A DNA stretch of 64,000 nucleotides from positions 24,023 through 88,022 of the forward strand of contig CAZLHO010000006.1 of assembly GCA_964559455.1 (NCBI GenBank), written 5' to 3'. Positions within the stretch are counted from its first letter, which is position 1; every line of letters begins with the position of its first letter. The translations under genes were made by a program, and so were the position numbers. Positions 32,928-42,800 of this stretch are shown here, in pieces. The notes beneath the pieces are model-generated. The model was not told the DNA's origin, did not search any database, and saw only the letters and a program-made list of their open reading frames with translations. This DNA comes from CAZLHO01 sp964559455 (GTDB lineage Bacteria; Krumholzibacteriota; Krumholzibacteriia; LZORAL124-64-63).

Positions 32928-33261
32928 TTGCGGTGCCGAGGGAGGACGGAGCGAACGGGGGGCGACAACGCGGGGGGACGGGGCGAAGGGAGGGGCTGGC
33001 GCAGTCGCGTCGGTTGCGCGGGGGCACGGGGATTGCCCCGGGCGGGGCGGCGGCAGGCGGGCGGCAGGCGCGCGCCGCGGCGGCCCAGGTCCGGCGCCCC
33101 GAACCCCTCGACCGGAGTGGCGAAGACGGGGGCGTCCCGGCCCGGGGCTCGGCCCGGCCGGCGGGCTCGGCCCGCCCCGCCGCCGCTTCGGGCGTTGCAT
33201 TGCCGGGACCCGTTGAGCATCATGTCCCGAAATGCCGGTTCGATTCCCGAGGGGGGGACCC

Positions 33262-34197
33262 GTGAACGCCCGATCGATCCCGACCGTCTGCCTGGGCCTG
33301 GCGCTGCTCCTGGCCGCGCCCGCGTGCGCGCAGGACCAGACCGCCGGCTCCGGCGCCGAGGACGATCCCTTCGTCCTGGACGTCGACGAGCTGCTGAAAC
33401 AGGGCTTCGGCCTGATCGTCGCCGCCGAGGACTCCATCCCCTTCGCCGACGGCACCGCCGACACCGTGCTGATCACGGCGCCGCGGGTGACCGTGGCCGA
33501 GGTCGTGCGCCGCATCGGCGAGCGCATGGAGCGCGAGAGCCTGGCCATGGGCCGCCACGCGTACACCACGCGCACCAACGTGGTCATGCGCAAGCACGGC
33601 GAGGTGAAAGAGGGCCGCCCCGTCGAGATCAAGGTGCTGGAGCAGGCCGACCGCGTCACCGAGAGCGAGGGCGCGATCCAGATCGCGACCCTGTGGAAGC
33701 GCGAGCGCAAGCTGAGCGACGGCGAGGTCGTGGACGAGAAGGTCGACGACGAGGTCAGCGCCGACTGGCAGGCCGTCGAGGAGGCCGCCGAGCAGGGCAT
33801 GAACGTGCCCTTCTCGCTGCTGACCGGCGACGCCTACGACTACGAGATCCAGGAGCGCGCCCTGATCGGCGAGCACCTGATCTACCGCGTGGGCTTCGCG
33901 CCCAAGACCGGCTTCCGCGCCGAGCCCACGGGCACCGTCTGGATCGACTACGGCGAGTACGTGATCCGGCGCATGGAGGGCCGCGTCGACGCCCCCTTCA
34001 CCATGCCGCCCATCCTGAAGGGCATCCCCGAGTTCCGGCTGCGGCAGGAGCAGGTCGACGGCTGGTGGGTGCCGGTCGAGATCTACCTGCGCGTCGAGCT
34101 GCGCCGCCTGCTGCCCGGGATCCCCGCCGAGATCGAGCTCTTCTGGCGCAGCGAGGACCACGAATTCGAGAACTCCGGCGGGGAGGTCGCGCGATGA
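33262..34197 (+). CDS. Secreted protein, LolA/LolB-like fold likely
   Basis: 311 residues from GTG 33262 (VNARSIP), signal peptide ending PACAQ. Strand-rich C-terminal half: HLIYRVGFAPKTGFRAEPTG, GTVWIDYGEYVIRRMEGRVD and WWVPVEIYLRVELR resemble outer-membrane lipoprotein-sorting-like proteins found beside Omp85-type barrels. The stop overlaps the barrel gene start by four bases, so they work together. Substrate unknown. Confidence 0.7.
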   Translation: MNARSIPTVCLGLALLLAAPACAQDQTAGSGAEDDPFVLDVDELLKQGFGLIVAAEDSIPFADGTADTVLITAPRVTVAEVVRRIGERMERESLAMGRHAYTTRTNVVMRKHGEVKEGRPVEIKVLEQADRVTESEGAIQIATLWKRERKLSDGEVVDEKVDDEVSADWQAVEEAAEQGMNVPFSLLTGDAYDYEIQERALIGEHLIYRVGFAPKTGFRAEPTGTVWIDYGEYVIRRMEGRVDAPFTMPPILKGIPEFRLRQEQVDGWWVPVEIYLRVELRRLLPGIPAEIELFWRSEDHEFENSGGEVAR

Positions 34198-35573
34198 AGC
34201 GACTCGCCCTGGCCTGCCTGCTGATGCTCCCGACCCTGGCCGCCGCCCTGCCGCCCGCGCCGGCCGACTCGCTGCTGTGGGAGAGCGAGCAGGCGGCCAT
34301 CGACTCGCTGAACAGCTACTGGCGCACCCTGGACGCCGACTGGTACGACCCCCTGACCCCCGAGCTGCTGGACTTCGGGCTGGACGCCGCGCGCCTGGAC
34401 TCGCTGACGGCGGTGGGCGACGTCCTGATCGGGCGGATCCTGTCGGGCCGCTACGTGAAGACCGATTTCCACCCCTTCGGCATGATGGCCTTCAACCGCA
34501 CCGAGGGGCTGCGGCCGGGCGCGTCGCTGGAGTTCGTGCGCCCCGGCCCGGCGCCGGCGCGGCTCGAGATCGGGGCCGGCTACGGCATCGCCAGCGAACG
34601 TGTGGTGCACGAGCACGGGCTGGATCTGCCGCTGGCCGTGGCCCGCCCGCGCGACGACCGGGGCGCGCTGAAGCGCCGCCCCTGGCCCTGGCTGTCGCTG
34701 CGCGCCGAGGGGGGGCGCGCGACGAGGGCCTTCGGCGGCGAGCTGGGCCGCACCTGGGACATGTGGGCCTTCCTCTACGGCGAGGAGCCCAGCCAGTTCT
34801 ACGAGGACGAGTTCTGGCGCGCCGGCCTGCGGCTGCGGCCCCGGCCGGAGCTGGCCCTGGAGCTGGGCGGCGGGCATCACGACGAGCGCCCGCGGCCGGT
34901 GGCCACCCGCTGGACCCTGTTCGGCGAGGCGAGCGACGTGGACCCCAACCTGCAGGTGCCGGCGCTGACCGCCCGCGAGCTCTACGCCGGGCTGCGCTGG
35001 CGCCGCGGCCGCGTGGAGGCCGGGGCGCGGATGACCTGGCTGCGCGCCGCGGGCGACCAGGTGAACGCCCCCTGGGGGGCGACGGACGCGTTGTGGCACC
35101 GCCGGCTGCGGCTGGACGGCGCGGCGACCCTGATCGACCGCTGGGGCACCGAATACGCCCTGAAGGGGGTGTGGCGCACCGCCGACCGCCGCGCGCCCCC
35201 GCAGTGGCAGCTGTTCCTGGGCGACTACGGCACCCTGAGGGGCTTCGAGGCCCGCGAGCTGGCCGGCGACGAGGGCGGCCTGGCCACCCTGGACGTGCGC
35301 CTGGGCGCCGACCCCTTCCGCGCCCTGCGCGTGCCCCTGCTGAAGAGCTTCCGCCTGCAGCCCATCCTCTTCGCCGAATACGGCCGCGCCCTGCGCGCCG
35401 AGGGCCCCGGAGAGCCCTACGGGGCCACCGGCTGGCGGGCCGACGTGGGCTTCGGCTTCGGCAAGGCCATCGGCCTGCCCGGCGTGGGCGGCAACCTGCG
35501 CATGTACGTGGCCCGCCCGGTGGGCCCGGGCATGGGCGACTACAGCTGGCGGGTGACGGTGGGGGTGGAGTAG
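34194..35573 (+). CDS. Omp85-like outer-membrane beta-barrel
   Basis: 459 residues from ATG 34194, signal peptide ending TLAAALPPAPA. The C-terminal half has barrel strands and the surface-antigen signature: FLGDYGTLRGFEARELAGDEGG (LRGF loop), TLDVRLGADPF, LQPILFAEYGRAL, ADVGFGFGKAI and RMYVARPVG. No POTRA domain is seen; the N-terminal 100 residues are helical. Coupled to the preceding secreted protein. Possibly a barrel for lipid or small-molecule transfer. Confidence 0.72.
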   Translation: MKRLALACLLMLPTLAAALPPAPADSLLWESEQAAIDSLNSYWRTLDADWYDPLTPELLDFGLDAARLDSLTAVGDVLIGRILSGRYVKTDFHPFGMMAFNRTEGLRPGASLEFVRPGPAPARLEIGAGYGIASERVVHEHGLDLPLAVARPRDDRGALKRRPWPWLSLRAEGGRATRAFGGELGRTWDMWAFLYGEEPSQFYEDEFWRAGLRLRPRPELALELGGGHHDERPRPVATRWTLFGEASDVDPNLQVPALTARELYAGLRWRRGRVEAGARMTWLRAAGDQVNAPWGATDALWHRRLRLDGAATLIDRWGTEYALKGVWRTADRRAPPQWQLFLGDYGTLRGFEARELAGDEGGLATLDVRLGADPFRALRVPLLKSFRLQPILFAEYGRALRAEGPGEPYGATGWRADVGFGFGKAIGLPGVGGNLRMYVARPVGPGMGDYSWRVTVGVE

Positions 35574-35901
35574 GGAAATCTTGAACTTGACGTATCGAAA
35601 TTATCGTGGAGAATCATAGCCGCGGGCCCGATGGTCTGCGGCTGTTTCCTATCTCCCGGACAGCGTCGATTCACAGAATTTATCTAGTCGGCTCAACACC
35701 ATGTACTAACGCATCTCCCAAGATTCAACGGACGTCAACTAGCGACTACAAATCAAGTTTCCCGGTCGAGATGGGGGGTCTGTGGCCAGCATTTCGCCGC
35801 CTAGCAATCCCTGCCTGAAAGCAAACGCAGGGGCTGGAAGTCGTTAAGTCTGAACGAGTAGTATTTCAATCCATGTAAGCCGCGCAGAAAGGTACTCGCC
35901 C
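35574..35901. other. A/T-rich intergenic boundary of the low-GC island
   Basis: Composition drops sharply just after the barrel gene. A weak terminator-like hairpin AGCCGC/GCGGCT (35618-35623 with 35638-35643) followed by GTTTCC ends the preceding unit. AAAGG precedes the next ATG. A short reading frame at 35606-35818 has no RBS or family and is not called. Confidence 0.5.
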
Positions 35902-38454
35902 ATGCACAACATTGATGCCGCGATTACAAACGATCTGATAACCCACCCAAAATCAGGGACCAGCGGCATGATGGAATGGCTGAGAAAGAAGATGTTCAAT
36001 GAAGAATATGAAGAGGTCTTCGAAAAGCTTGAATCGATTCTGGGGACTAACCAAAATGAGCCTGAAGGTGCGGAGTCGTCCGGGCTGAAGATTGCGGATA
36101 TGGTAATTTTGGCCGCGGAGGCACGGTATCTATCTGGAGGATTTCAGGCATGCTTGGAGATGATCGATAAATATACGGAATCTGGGCTGCTGGAAGCAGA
36201 AGACGGTGCTGCAAATTTAATTCGGGGATGGGTCTTGACTCAATATGGCAGGCACAACGAGGCCATGGACATAGCAAAAGGAGGCCTGAAAAGAACGACA
36301 CTTACTTCCAAGCCCTTGCTTCATGGGCAGTATTTGCACCTGAGGGGGATGTGCCGACATAAATTGGGGGACAATGAGAATGCTTTGGATGATCTAAGGG
36401 ATTCCCAGGCCTTGTTTCGGCAGACAGGGGATCGTTTTCGAGAAATGAACGCGCTGAACGCACTCGCGATTGTCGAATCACGAGCTTTCTCTCTTGAGGG
36501 AGCGTGCCGGCACCTTGAGCGCTCACTGAGAATTCTGCCGAATGGTATCGGAAACGGAAGAAAGATTCAGGCCCTGCTGAACCATGCCGTCATGTTGTTC
36601 AAGAGGGGGTTGATCAGACAGGCGGAAATCCAAATTACGGCCGCATTGGCAATTCGATCAGGCCACCGTCCCGAATTGCAACATGCTAGACTGAATATTC
36701 TGAAAGCAAGGATTGCCGTTCAAAACGGAGAGTTCACTGAAGCCATGGAATTACTCGAGAAGGTTCTCGAGTTCTCGATTCGAAACAAATTCGCAAGAGA
36801 GGAGGCCATGGTTCTGGAAACCATGGCCGATTTGTTTCTGGCCAAGAATGAAGTGCTGCAAGCGGAGAGATTGATATCGAGGACACAAGAAGTGGCCGCG
36901 TCCCATGATATGGAGGTGGATTTTGCGTCAGGGGCTCATCGCCGACGCGGGCAAATCCACCTGGCAGCAGAAGATTATGGGGAGGCGCTGAAAGAATTCC
37001 GTGTTTCGCTTGAAAGGGCGTTACTCGACAACGATACCCTAGAGGAGGGGCTGGCAAGACGATATCTATCGACTTGTTATCGATGCATGAGCATGTACGG
37101 GAAGGCCTATGCGGAATGTCGCAGATCGGTTGATATATTTCAGAAGCACTGCGTCGAAATCGAACTAGGGCGGAGCTACCTCGAGGCCGCACGTATCCGG
37201 ATTTGCTGGCATTCATATCAGGAACAGTTGGCAGAAGATGATGACCTAGGCTCAATCATCCAGACTGGATCACCCACGGCCCCGCGCGAGGAGTACCGGG
37301 ACCATATCGAGGCGGCATGGAGCTATTCAGTCGAAGCGAGGCATCTCTTCGATCTTCTCGGCAACGCCCCGGGAGCGACAGACTGTGAACAGGAAATGGA
37401 TATGATGCGAGCCATCAAAATGCCATCACTTTGTTGCTTGCCATTCAAAATTACTACTGTTGGTCGGACGTCGCATGAGGAGTTTCCAAGTAGGCCGGTT
37501 GGTGGCGGGGAGATGATTGCGGCCTCCCCGGCAATGAAAAATCTTCTTGCCCTTGTCGATGTGGCAGCGACGACTTGTGAGCCAGTATTGATCACCGGTG
37601 AGACCGGGACGGGGAAGGAGTTGATTGCACGCAGGATCCACGGATTGAGCTCAAGAGCAAAATTTCACATCGTTCCTGTAAATTGCGCCGCGATTCCCGA
37701 TACGCTATTCGAGCGCGAATTTTTTGGGCACTGCCGAGGGGCCTACACAGGGGCAGATTCGGAGGCCCCGGGTCTTTGTGAGCAGGCTGACCGAGGCACC
37801 TTGTTCCTCGACGAAATCGGAGACTTGCCGCTGGTTCTCCAGGCAAAATTGCTCAGGATCCTACAAGAAGGGACATACAGGAAGTTAGGGGATCCAAAGG
37901 AGTTGCATGCAGACCTTCGCTTGGTTGCGGCCACGAACGCCTCGCTGGAAGAATTGATGATTTCTGGGAAATTTCGGCGAGATCTCTATTACCGACTGCA
38001 GACAATGGAAATTCATGTGCCACCTCTTCGCGAGCGCAAAGAGGATATCGACCCGCTGATAAGCCTGTTCATTAAAAAAGTGTATTCCCGCAATGTCGTG
38101 ATCCATGATGTAATATCCAGTGAAGTTCTGCAGGCCCTTCACCATTATCCGTGGCCGGGTAATATCAGGGAACTCGAGGCCATCGTCCGGCGCTTGGCTC
38201 ATTTGGCTCGGCACAAGGGCCAGGCGACCTTGGCCATGCTCCCCGACCACATCGCTCACTGGTACGACCGCCCCTCGGCCGTCGCAGGCTCCCTGGACCT
38301 CGCCGCCCATCTCTCCCGGGCCGAGAACGCCCGCATCCGCCACGCCCTGCTCCTCTCGGGCGACAACCGCAGCCAGGCCGCCCGGGCCCTGGGCATCTCC
38401 CGCAACACCCTCTACAAGAAGATGGAGAAGCTGGGCATCCCGGGGGCGGCCTGA
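35902..38454 (+). CDS. TPR-containing sigma54-dependent transcription activator
   Basis: 850 residues. Residues about 40-480 are TPR-like helices (for example LHLRGMCRHKLGDNENALDDL, AEDYGEALKEFRVSL). An AAA+ sigma54 activator domain follows (about 540-765): Walker A GETGTGKE at 566-573, GAYTGA at 613-618 (the sigma54-contact loop, Tyr variant) and Walker B LFLDEIGDLP. The Fis-type HTH at the C-terminus is NRSQAARALGISRNTLYKKM. No receiver or GAF domain, so TPRs probably sense a protein or peptide. Base use is foreign: one 60-base sample at 36781 has 29 G/C, while one at 38341 in the HTH end has 46. The switch lies near 38200, at the AAA+/HTH boundary. Confidence 0.93.
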   Translation: MHNIDAAITNDLITHPKSGTSGMMEWLRKKMFNEEYEEVFEKLESILGTNQNEPEGAESSGLKIADMVILAAEARYLSGGFQACLEMIDKYTESGLLEAEDGAANLIRGWVLTQYGRHNEAMDIAKGGLKRTTLTSKPLLHGQYLHLRGMCRHKLGDNENALDDLRDSQALFRQTGDRFREMNALNALAIVESRAFSLEGACRHLERSLRILPNGIGNGRKIQALLNHAVMLFKRGLIRQAEIQITAALAIRSGHRPELQHARLNILKARIAVQNGEFTEAMELLEKVLEFSIRNKFAREEAMVLETMADLFLAKNEVLQAERLISRTQEVAASHDMEVDFASGAHRRRGQIHLAAEDYGEALKEFRVSLERALLDNDTLEEGLARRYLSTCYRCMSMYGKAYAECRRSVDIFQKHCVEIELGRSYLEAARIRICWHSYQEQLAEDDDLGSIIQTGSPTAPREEYRDHIEAAWSYSVEARHLFDLLGNAPGATDCEQEMDMMRAIKMPSLCCLPFKITTVGRTSHEEFPSRPVGGGEMIAASPAMKNLLALVDVAATTCEPVLITGETGTGKELIARRIHGLSSRAKFHIVPVNCAAIPDTLFEREFFGHCRGAYTGADSEAPGLCEQADRGTLFLDEIGDLPLVLQAKLLRILQEGTYRKLGDPKELHADLRLVAATNASLEELMISGKFRRDLYYRLQTMEIHVPPLRERKEDIDPLISLFIKKVYSRNVVIHDVISSEVLQALHHYPWPGNIRELEAIVRRLAHLARHKGQATLAMLPDHIAHWYDRPSAVAGSLDLAAHLSRAENARIRHALLLSGDNRSQAARALGISRNTLYKKMEKLGIPGAA

Positions 38455-38547
38455 GCCCGTTCCGGGCGTCTTCGGGGGCGGCGTTGTTGACAATGATTCT
38501 CTTGACCATGCAGTCTCAAAGATCCCTTGACACGCCCTTTGGGCCTG

Positions 38548-38563
38548 TGGCACTCTGCTAGCG
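38548..38563 (+). promoter_or_regulatory. Sigma54-like promoter
   Basis: TGGCAC-N5-TAGC: the -24 element matches 6/6. GG (38549-38550) and GC (38561-38562) have the exact 12-base register of sigma54 promoters; only the second T of TTGC is replaced by A. It stands 94 bases after the sigma54 activator stop and upstream of a small ORF. An extended -10 reading (TGCTAGCGT) is the alternative. Confidence 0.5.
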
Positions 38564-38675
38564 TGCCGGACTCTACCGGCGCGAGGGTACCCCACGACCC
38601 TGCACCTGCCCGAACCCGCATCCCGGTGCCCGTCTGTACGGTTAGCCCGAGTGACCATCCTCTGGGGGAGGAGTG

Positions 38676-38804
38676 ATGGGCAGGGCTTGCGTTCACCCAT
38701 GGCGGCTGGTTGTAGTCTTCGTCCTGACTCTGCGGTTCTTCTTCGGCGTGCTTACGCTGCCACGCGTGGTCCCTGTGGCCTCGTCCCCGAAGCCGGCGCT
38801 CTAG
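38676..38804 (+). CDS. 42-residue hydrophobic peptide
   Basis: Short gene with a strong RBS (GGGGGAGGAG) six bases from ATG. The peptide has a basic start (MGRACVHPWR), one hydrophobic segment (LVVVFVLTLRFFFGVLTLP) and a tail VVPVASSPKPAL. It could be a membrane-embedded or secreted signalling peptide. It follows the sigma54-like promoter and precedes a strong terminator, making a one-gene transcript. No homologue recognised. Composition matches the host rather than the low-GC activator body. Confidence 0.5.
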   Translation: MGRACVHPWRLVVVFVLTLRFFFGVLTLPRVVPVASSPKPAL

Positions 38805-38889
38805 AGGGTTGAGCGTCGGCGCCCCGGTCGCTTCCGGAGGGCGACTCGCAGTCCGGCGGTTCCCACCGCCGGGGAAACCTCCGGGCCAA

Positions 38890-38937
38890 GGCCCGCGGCC
38901 CTGCCGGCACGATCGGCGGCCGCGGGCCGCTATTTTT
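38890..38937 (+). terminator. Strong intrinsic terminator
   Basis: 11-bp stem (38890-38900 with 38918-38928), then GCTATTTTTTG. It ends the peptide transcript. Confidence 0.85.
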
Positions 38938-39010
38938 TGCCCCGCGACGCCGCCCCCCGTACCGTGCTAGGCTCCGGCGGTCCTCTTCCGCGCAACCCGG
39001 AGGTCCATCG

Positions 39011-39778
39011 ATGTCCCGCGCCCGTCTTCTCGTCCCCCTGGCCCTGCTGGCCGCGCTGCTGGCCGCAGGCTGCGACAACGGCGGCCCCGAGAGCGGTCCG
39101 TACATCGCCGGCGTGGTCGTCGACGCCGCCGGCAAGCCCGTCGAGGGCGCTCGCCTGAACATCATCTACGCCTTCGAGATCATTCCCGCCGTCGATCGCG
39201 GCGGGGACGATCCGCCGCCGCCGCCGGTGCCCATGACCCTGCTCGGCCTGCCCAACCCCTTCGAGATCCAGGGCCTCGTCCGCTTCACCGTGCCGTTCCC
39301 GGGCATGGTCCGGCTGCGGGTCCTCGACCACGAGGGCCGGCCGGTGCGCACGCTCGTCCTCGGAGAGCTGGTGGCTGGCGTCCACCAGATCGCCTGGTCG
39401 ACCCTGGACGACGCGGGCGTCCCCTTGGCCAACGGCCTCTACGCGCTGGACCTCGTCCTGAGCGACGGCGAGCGCGAGGTCCCCATGACCTGGCCCTGGG
39501 TCTTCATCAACAACGTGGACGGGTCCATGCTGGCCGACGCCGCGCTGGACGTGACCGACCGCATCGGCCGCTTCCGCATCCCCTCCGGGGCCCTGCCGCT
39601 GGGCCGCGAGATCCCGCTCGTCGGCTCGGAGGGCCTGGATCGCGGCGAATTCACCGTCCGCTCCACGCTGCGGCTCTACGCCTTCGCCGGCGACGGGCCG
39701 GACTACTCCAGCGCCATGGCCGAGCTGGTCCTGCCCGCGGACGGCGGCGGACGGCTGGTGCAGCTGGTCCTGGAGTGA
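39011..39778 (+). CDS. Lipoprotein with FlgD-like Ig domain
   Basis: 255 residues, RBS CGGAGG. Lipobox LLAAGC. After a CarboxypepD_reg-like strand (IAGVVVDAAGKPVEGARL) comes a FlgD-type Ig unit: LPNPFEIQGLVRFTVP, VRLRVLDHEGRPVRTLV, GVHQIAWSTLDDAGVPLANGLYALDLVL. This motif set is the C-terminal tail commonly found on secreted proteins of FCB bacteria. Surface-exposed or periplasmic. Possibly paired with the large protease downstream, 112 bases away. Confidence 0.8.
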   Translation: MSRARLLVPLALLAALLAAGCDNGGPESGPYIAGVVVDAAGKPVEGARLNIIYAFEIIPAVDRGGDDPPPPPVPMTLLGLPNPFEIQGLVRFTVPFPGMVRLRVLDHEGRPVRTLVLGELVAGVHQIAWSTLDDAGVPLANGLYALDLVLSDGEREVPMTWPWVFINNVDGSMLADAALDVTDRIGRFRIPSGALPLGREIPLVGSEGLDRGEFTVRSTLRLYAFAGDGPDYSSAMAELVLPADGGGRLVQLVLE

Positions 39779-39889
39779 GCGCCGCCCGGCGTGGTGGTGT
39801 ATCCTATCCTGAGGAGCCGGAGGCGGCGGGGCCCCCGTCAGCCCCCTTCGAACGCCCGGACGCCGCCGTCGGATAATCAGACGCCACCG

Positions 39890-42800
39890 ATGAAACCGCG
39901 ACCCGCACGTCTGCTCGCCCGTCTCCTGCCGCTGCTGACGGCGGCCGCGGCGTTCTGCGCCCAGCCCGCCTTCGCCGCGCCCCCCGACTACGTCCCCGAT
40001 CAGGTCCTGGTCAAGTTCCGGCCCGCCGCCGCCCGCGCCGACCGCGAGGTCCTGCTGCGCGAGATCGGTGAATCGACCGTGCGCGAGCTGCGGCCCCTGG
40101 ACGTGCAGGTCCTCCGCCTGGCCCCCGGCGCGGACGGCGCCGATCCCGTGCCGGCCGCCCTGGCCCGCTGGCGCGGCCATCCCCTGGTCGAGTACATCGA
40201 GCCCAACTGGATCCTGAGCGGCTGCGTCCTGCCCGACGACCCCCTGCTGCCCGACCAGTGGCACCTCTTCAACGACGGCGCCGACGGCGGCGTGGCCGGC
40301 GCCGACGTGGGCGCGGCCCTGGGCTGGGACGTGGCCGTCGACGCCCGCCCGGTGGTCGTGGCCGTCCTGGACAGCGGCGTCGACTACACCCATCCCGACC
40401 TGGCGGCCAACATGTGGGACGGCGGACCCGGGTTGCCGCATCACGGCTGGGATGTCGTCGCCAACGACGACGACCCCATGGACGAGTACGGCCACGGCAC
40501 CCACGTCGCGGGCCTGATCGGCGCCGTCGGCGGCAACGGCCGCGGCGGGGCGGGGGTGTGCTGGAACGTGCGCCTGATGGCGATCCGCATCCTGGACGGG
40601 GCCAACCGCGGCCGGCTGGACGACATCGTCCTCGGGGTCCTGCTGGCCGTCGGGTGGGGCGCCGACGTGCTGAACAACAGCTACGGCGACGCCGGCGAGT
40701 ATTCGCAGACCTTCCGCGACGCCGTCGCCTACGCCGCGGACCGGGGGGTGCTCTTCGTGGCCGCCGCCGGCAACGACGCCGTCGACAACGACCTCGTCCC
40801 CTTCTATCCCGCCGACTACGACCTGCCCAACGTCGTCTCGGTGGGCGGCACAGACCGGCGGGACGAACTCGCCGAATGGTCGAACTACGGCGCAGCCTCG
40901 GTGGACCTGGCCGCGCCCGGAGACGGGATCTTCAGCACCGGCTGGCCGGGCCACGGCTACCGGACGATCTCCGGCACCTCGATGGCGGCGCCGCAGGTCT
41001 CCGGGGCGGCCGCCCTGATCCGCGCGCGACATCCCGAGGTCGATCTGGACACCTGGCGGGCCTGGCTGCTGGCGGGCGCCGAGCCCCTGCCCTCCCTGCA
41101 GCGGCGCACCGTCACCGGCGGCCGGCTGGACCTGGGCCGGGCCCTGGCCGCGGCCGACCTGACGCCGCCGTCGCCGGTGGACGACCTGCGGGCCGAGGCC
41201 GTCTCGCCCTGGCGGGTGCTGCTGACCTGGACCGCGCCCGGCGACCTGGGGGGCCTGCCCGCGCCCGCCCGCTACGAGATCCGCCGTTCGGACGGCCCCC
41301 TGGACGCCGCGAACTTCGACGCGGCGATCCTCGTGCCCGCGCCGCCGACTCCATCGGCGGCCGGAGCGCCCGAGACCCTTTCGGTGGGCGGGCTGGAGCC
41401 GGGGGCGACCCTGAGCTTCGCCCTGCGGGCGATCGACGCCGCGGGCAATGCCGCGCCCCTGTCCAACGTCGTCACGGCCTTGACTCCCCCGGCGGCCTCG
41501 CTGCAGGTCTCCGGCCCCGACCTGGCGGCCGACCTGCCGACCGGGACCGCCCGCGAGTTCCCGCTCGTCGTCCGCAATCCCGGCCCCGGTCCCATGGCCT
41601 GGGTGGTCCGCGCGGTCGGCTTCCCCGCCGTATCCGCTTCCGAGGCCGCGCCCTCTTCTTCCTCGCGCCCGGCCGCGTCGGCGCCGCGACCGCGCGCATC
41701 CGTCTCCGTGGACCGCCTGCGGCTGCGCACACCCGGGGCCGCGCCGGCGGATCTGGTCGCGCTGGCCGAGGGCGCGGGGGTGGGACTGGTCTTCAGCGAC
41801 GACGTCGAATCCGGTCCCGGCGGCTGGACCGGCGACGGCGACGGCTTCGCGCTGTGGAACCTGAGCCGCGACGCCTACGGCAGCCCCTTCGTCTCCTGGC
41901 GCTGCGGCTTCGCCGGGACGGGCTACGCCACGGGCGACAGCGTGGACGCGGCGCTGGTCTCGCCGACGATCGACCTCGGGCGGGTCGACGGGACGGCAAC
42001 CCTGGAGTTCCTGGAGTGGTTCGTCACCGAACCCGACCGCGACTTCTGCCGCGTCGAGGCGGCCGCGCCCGGCGACCCGTCGTGGACGCCGCTGCGCGCG
42101 CCCGTCTCGGGCGACGGCGGTGGCTGGGCCCTGCGCGCTCTGGACCTGACGCCCTGGGTCGGCGGTCCGGTGCGCGTCCGCTTCCGCCTGACCGCGGCCG
42201 ACGCCCTGGTCAACGACCTGCCCGGCTGGTTCGTGGACGACGTGCGCGTGGTCGCGGGGGGCTGCTCCTGGCTCGTCCCCGATCGGAACTCGGGCCTGCT
42301 GGCGGCGGGCGCCGTCGACACGCTGCGCGTGCGGCTGGACGCGGGCGGCCTCTGTGGCGGCCGGCGCTACGGCCAGCTCGAGTTCGCGTTCGCCGACCCC
42401 GACGCGCCGGCCGTCCTGCTGCCCGCCGCCCTCGACGTGAGCGCGGCCCCCGATCTGGACCTGGACGCGGCCGCTCTGGACCTGGGCCCCGTCTTCGTCG
42501 GCGCCGAGCGGCGCGCCTTCGTCACGGTCACCAACGCCGGCTGCCTGGATCTGGTCGTGACGGGGGTCGAGTCCGAGGGCGAGGGCTTCGCGACGACCGA
42601 CGGGTCGGCGTTCTCGTTGCCGCCCGGCGGCGCGCGCGCCCTCGATGTGGTCTTCGCGCCGATTGTGCCCGGGGCGGCGGCCGGAGCCTTGCGGCTGTTC
42701 TCGACCGACCCCGACGCCTCGATCACGGCGCTGCCCCTGTCCGGCGCAGGACTGGAGCCTCCGTTCCCCGTCCTGGTCGATCCGGAGCCCGGATGCTCCG

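Noticed and set aside
33228..33256. Second tRNA-like CGGTTCGATTCCCG
   Set aside because: T-stem pairing fails and there is no upstream cloverleaf; it is the leader of the LolA-like gene.
35606..35818. 70-residue frame before the sigma54 activator
   Set aside because: No RBS, no hydrophobic or domain pattern, and located in the A/T-rich intergenic region.
38527..38564. Sigma70 promoter TTGACA...TAGCGT downstream of the activator
   Set aside because: The spacing is 26 bases, too long; the sigma54 register in the same place is exact.
39791..39889. Extended N-terminus of the subtilase
   Set aside because: The upstream residues are Arg/Pro-rich with no RBS; the signal peptide begins at ATG 39890.
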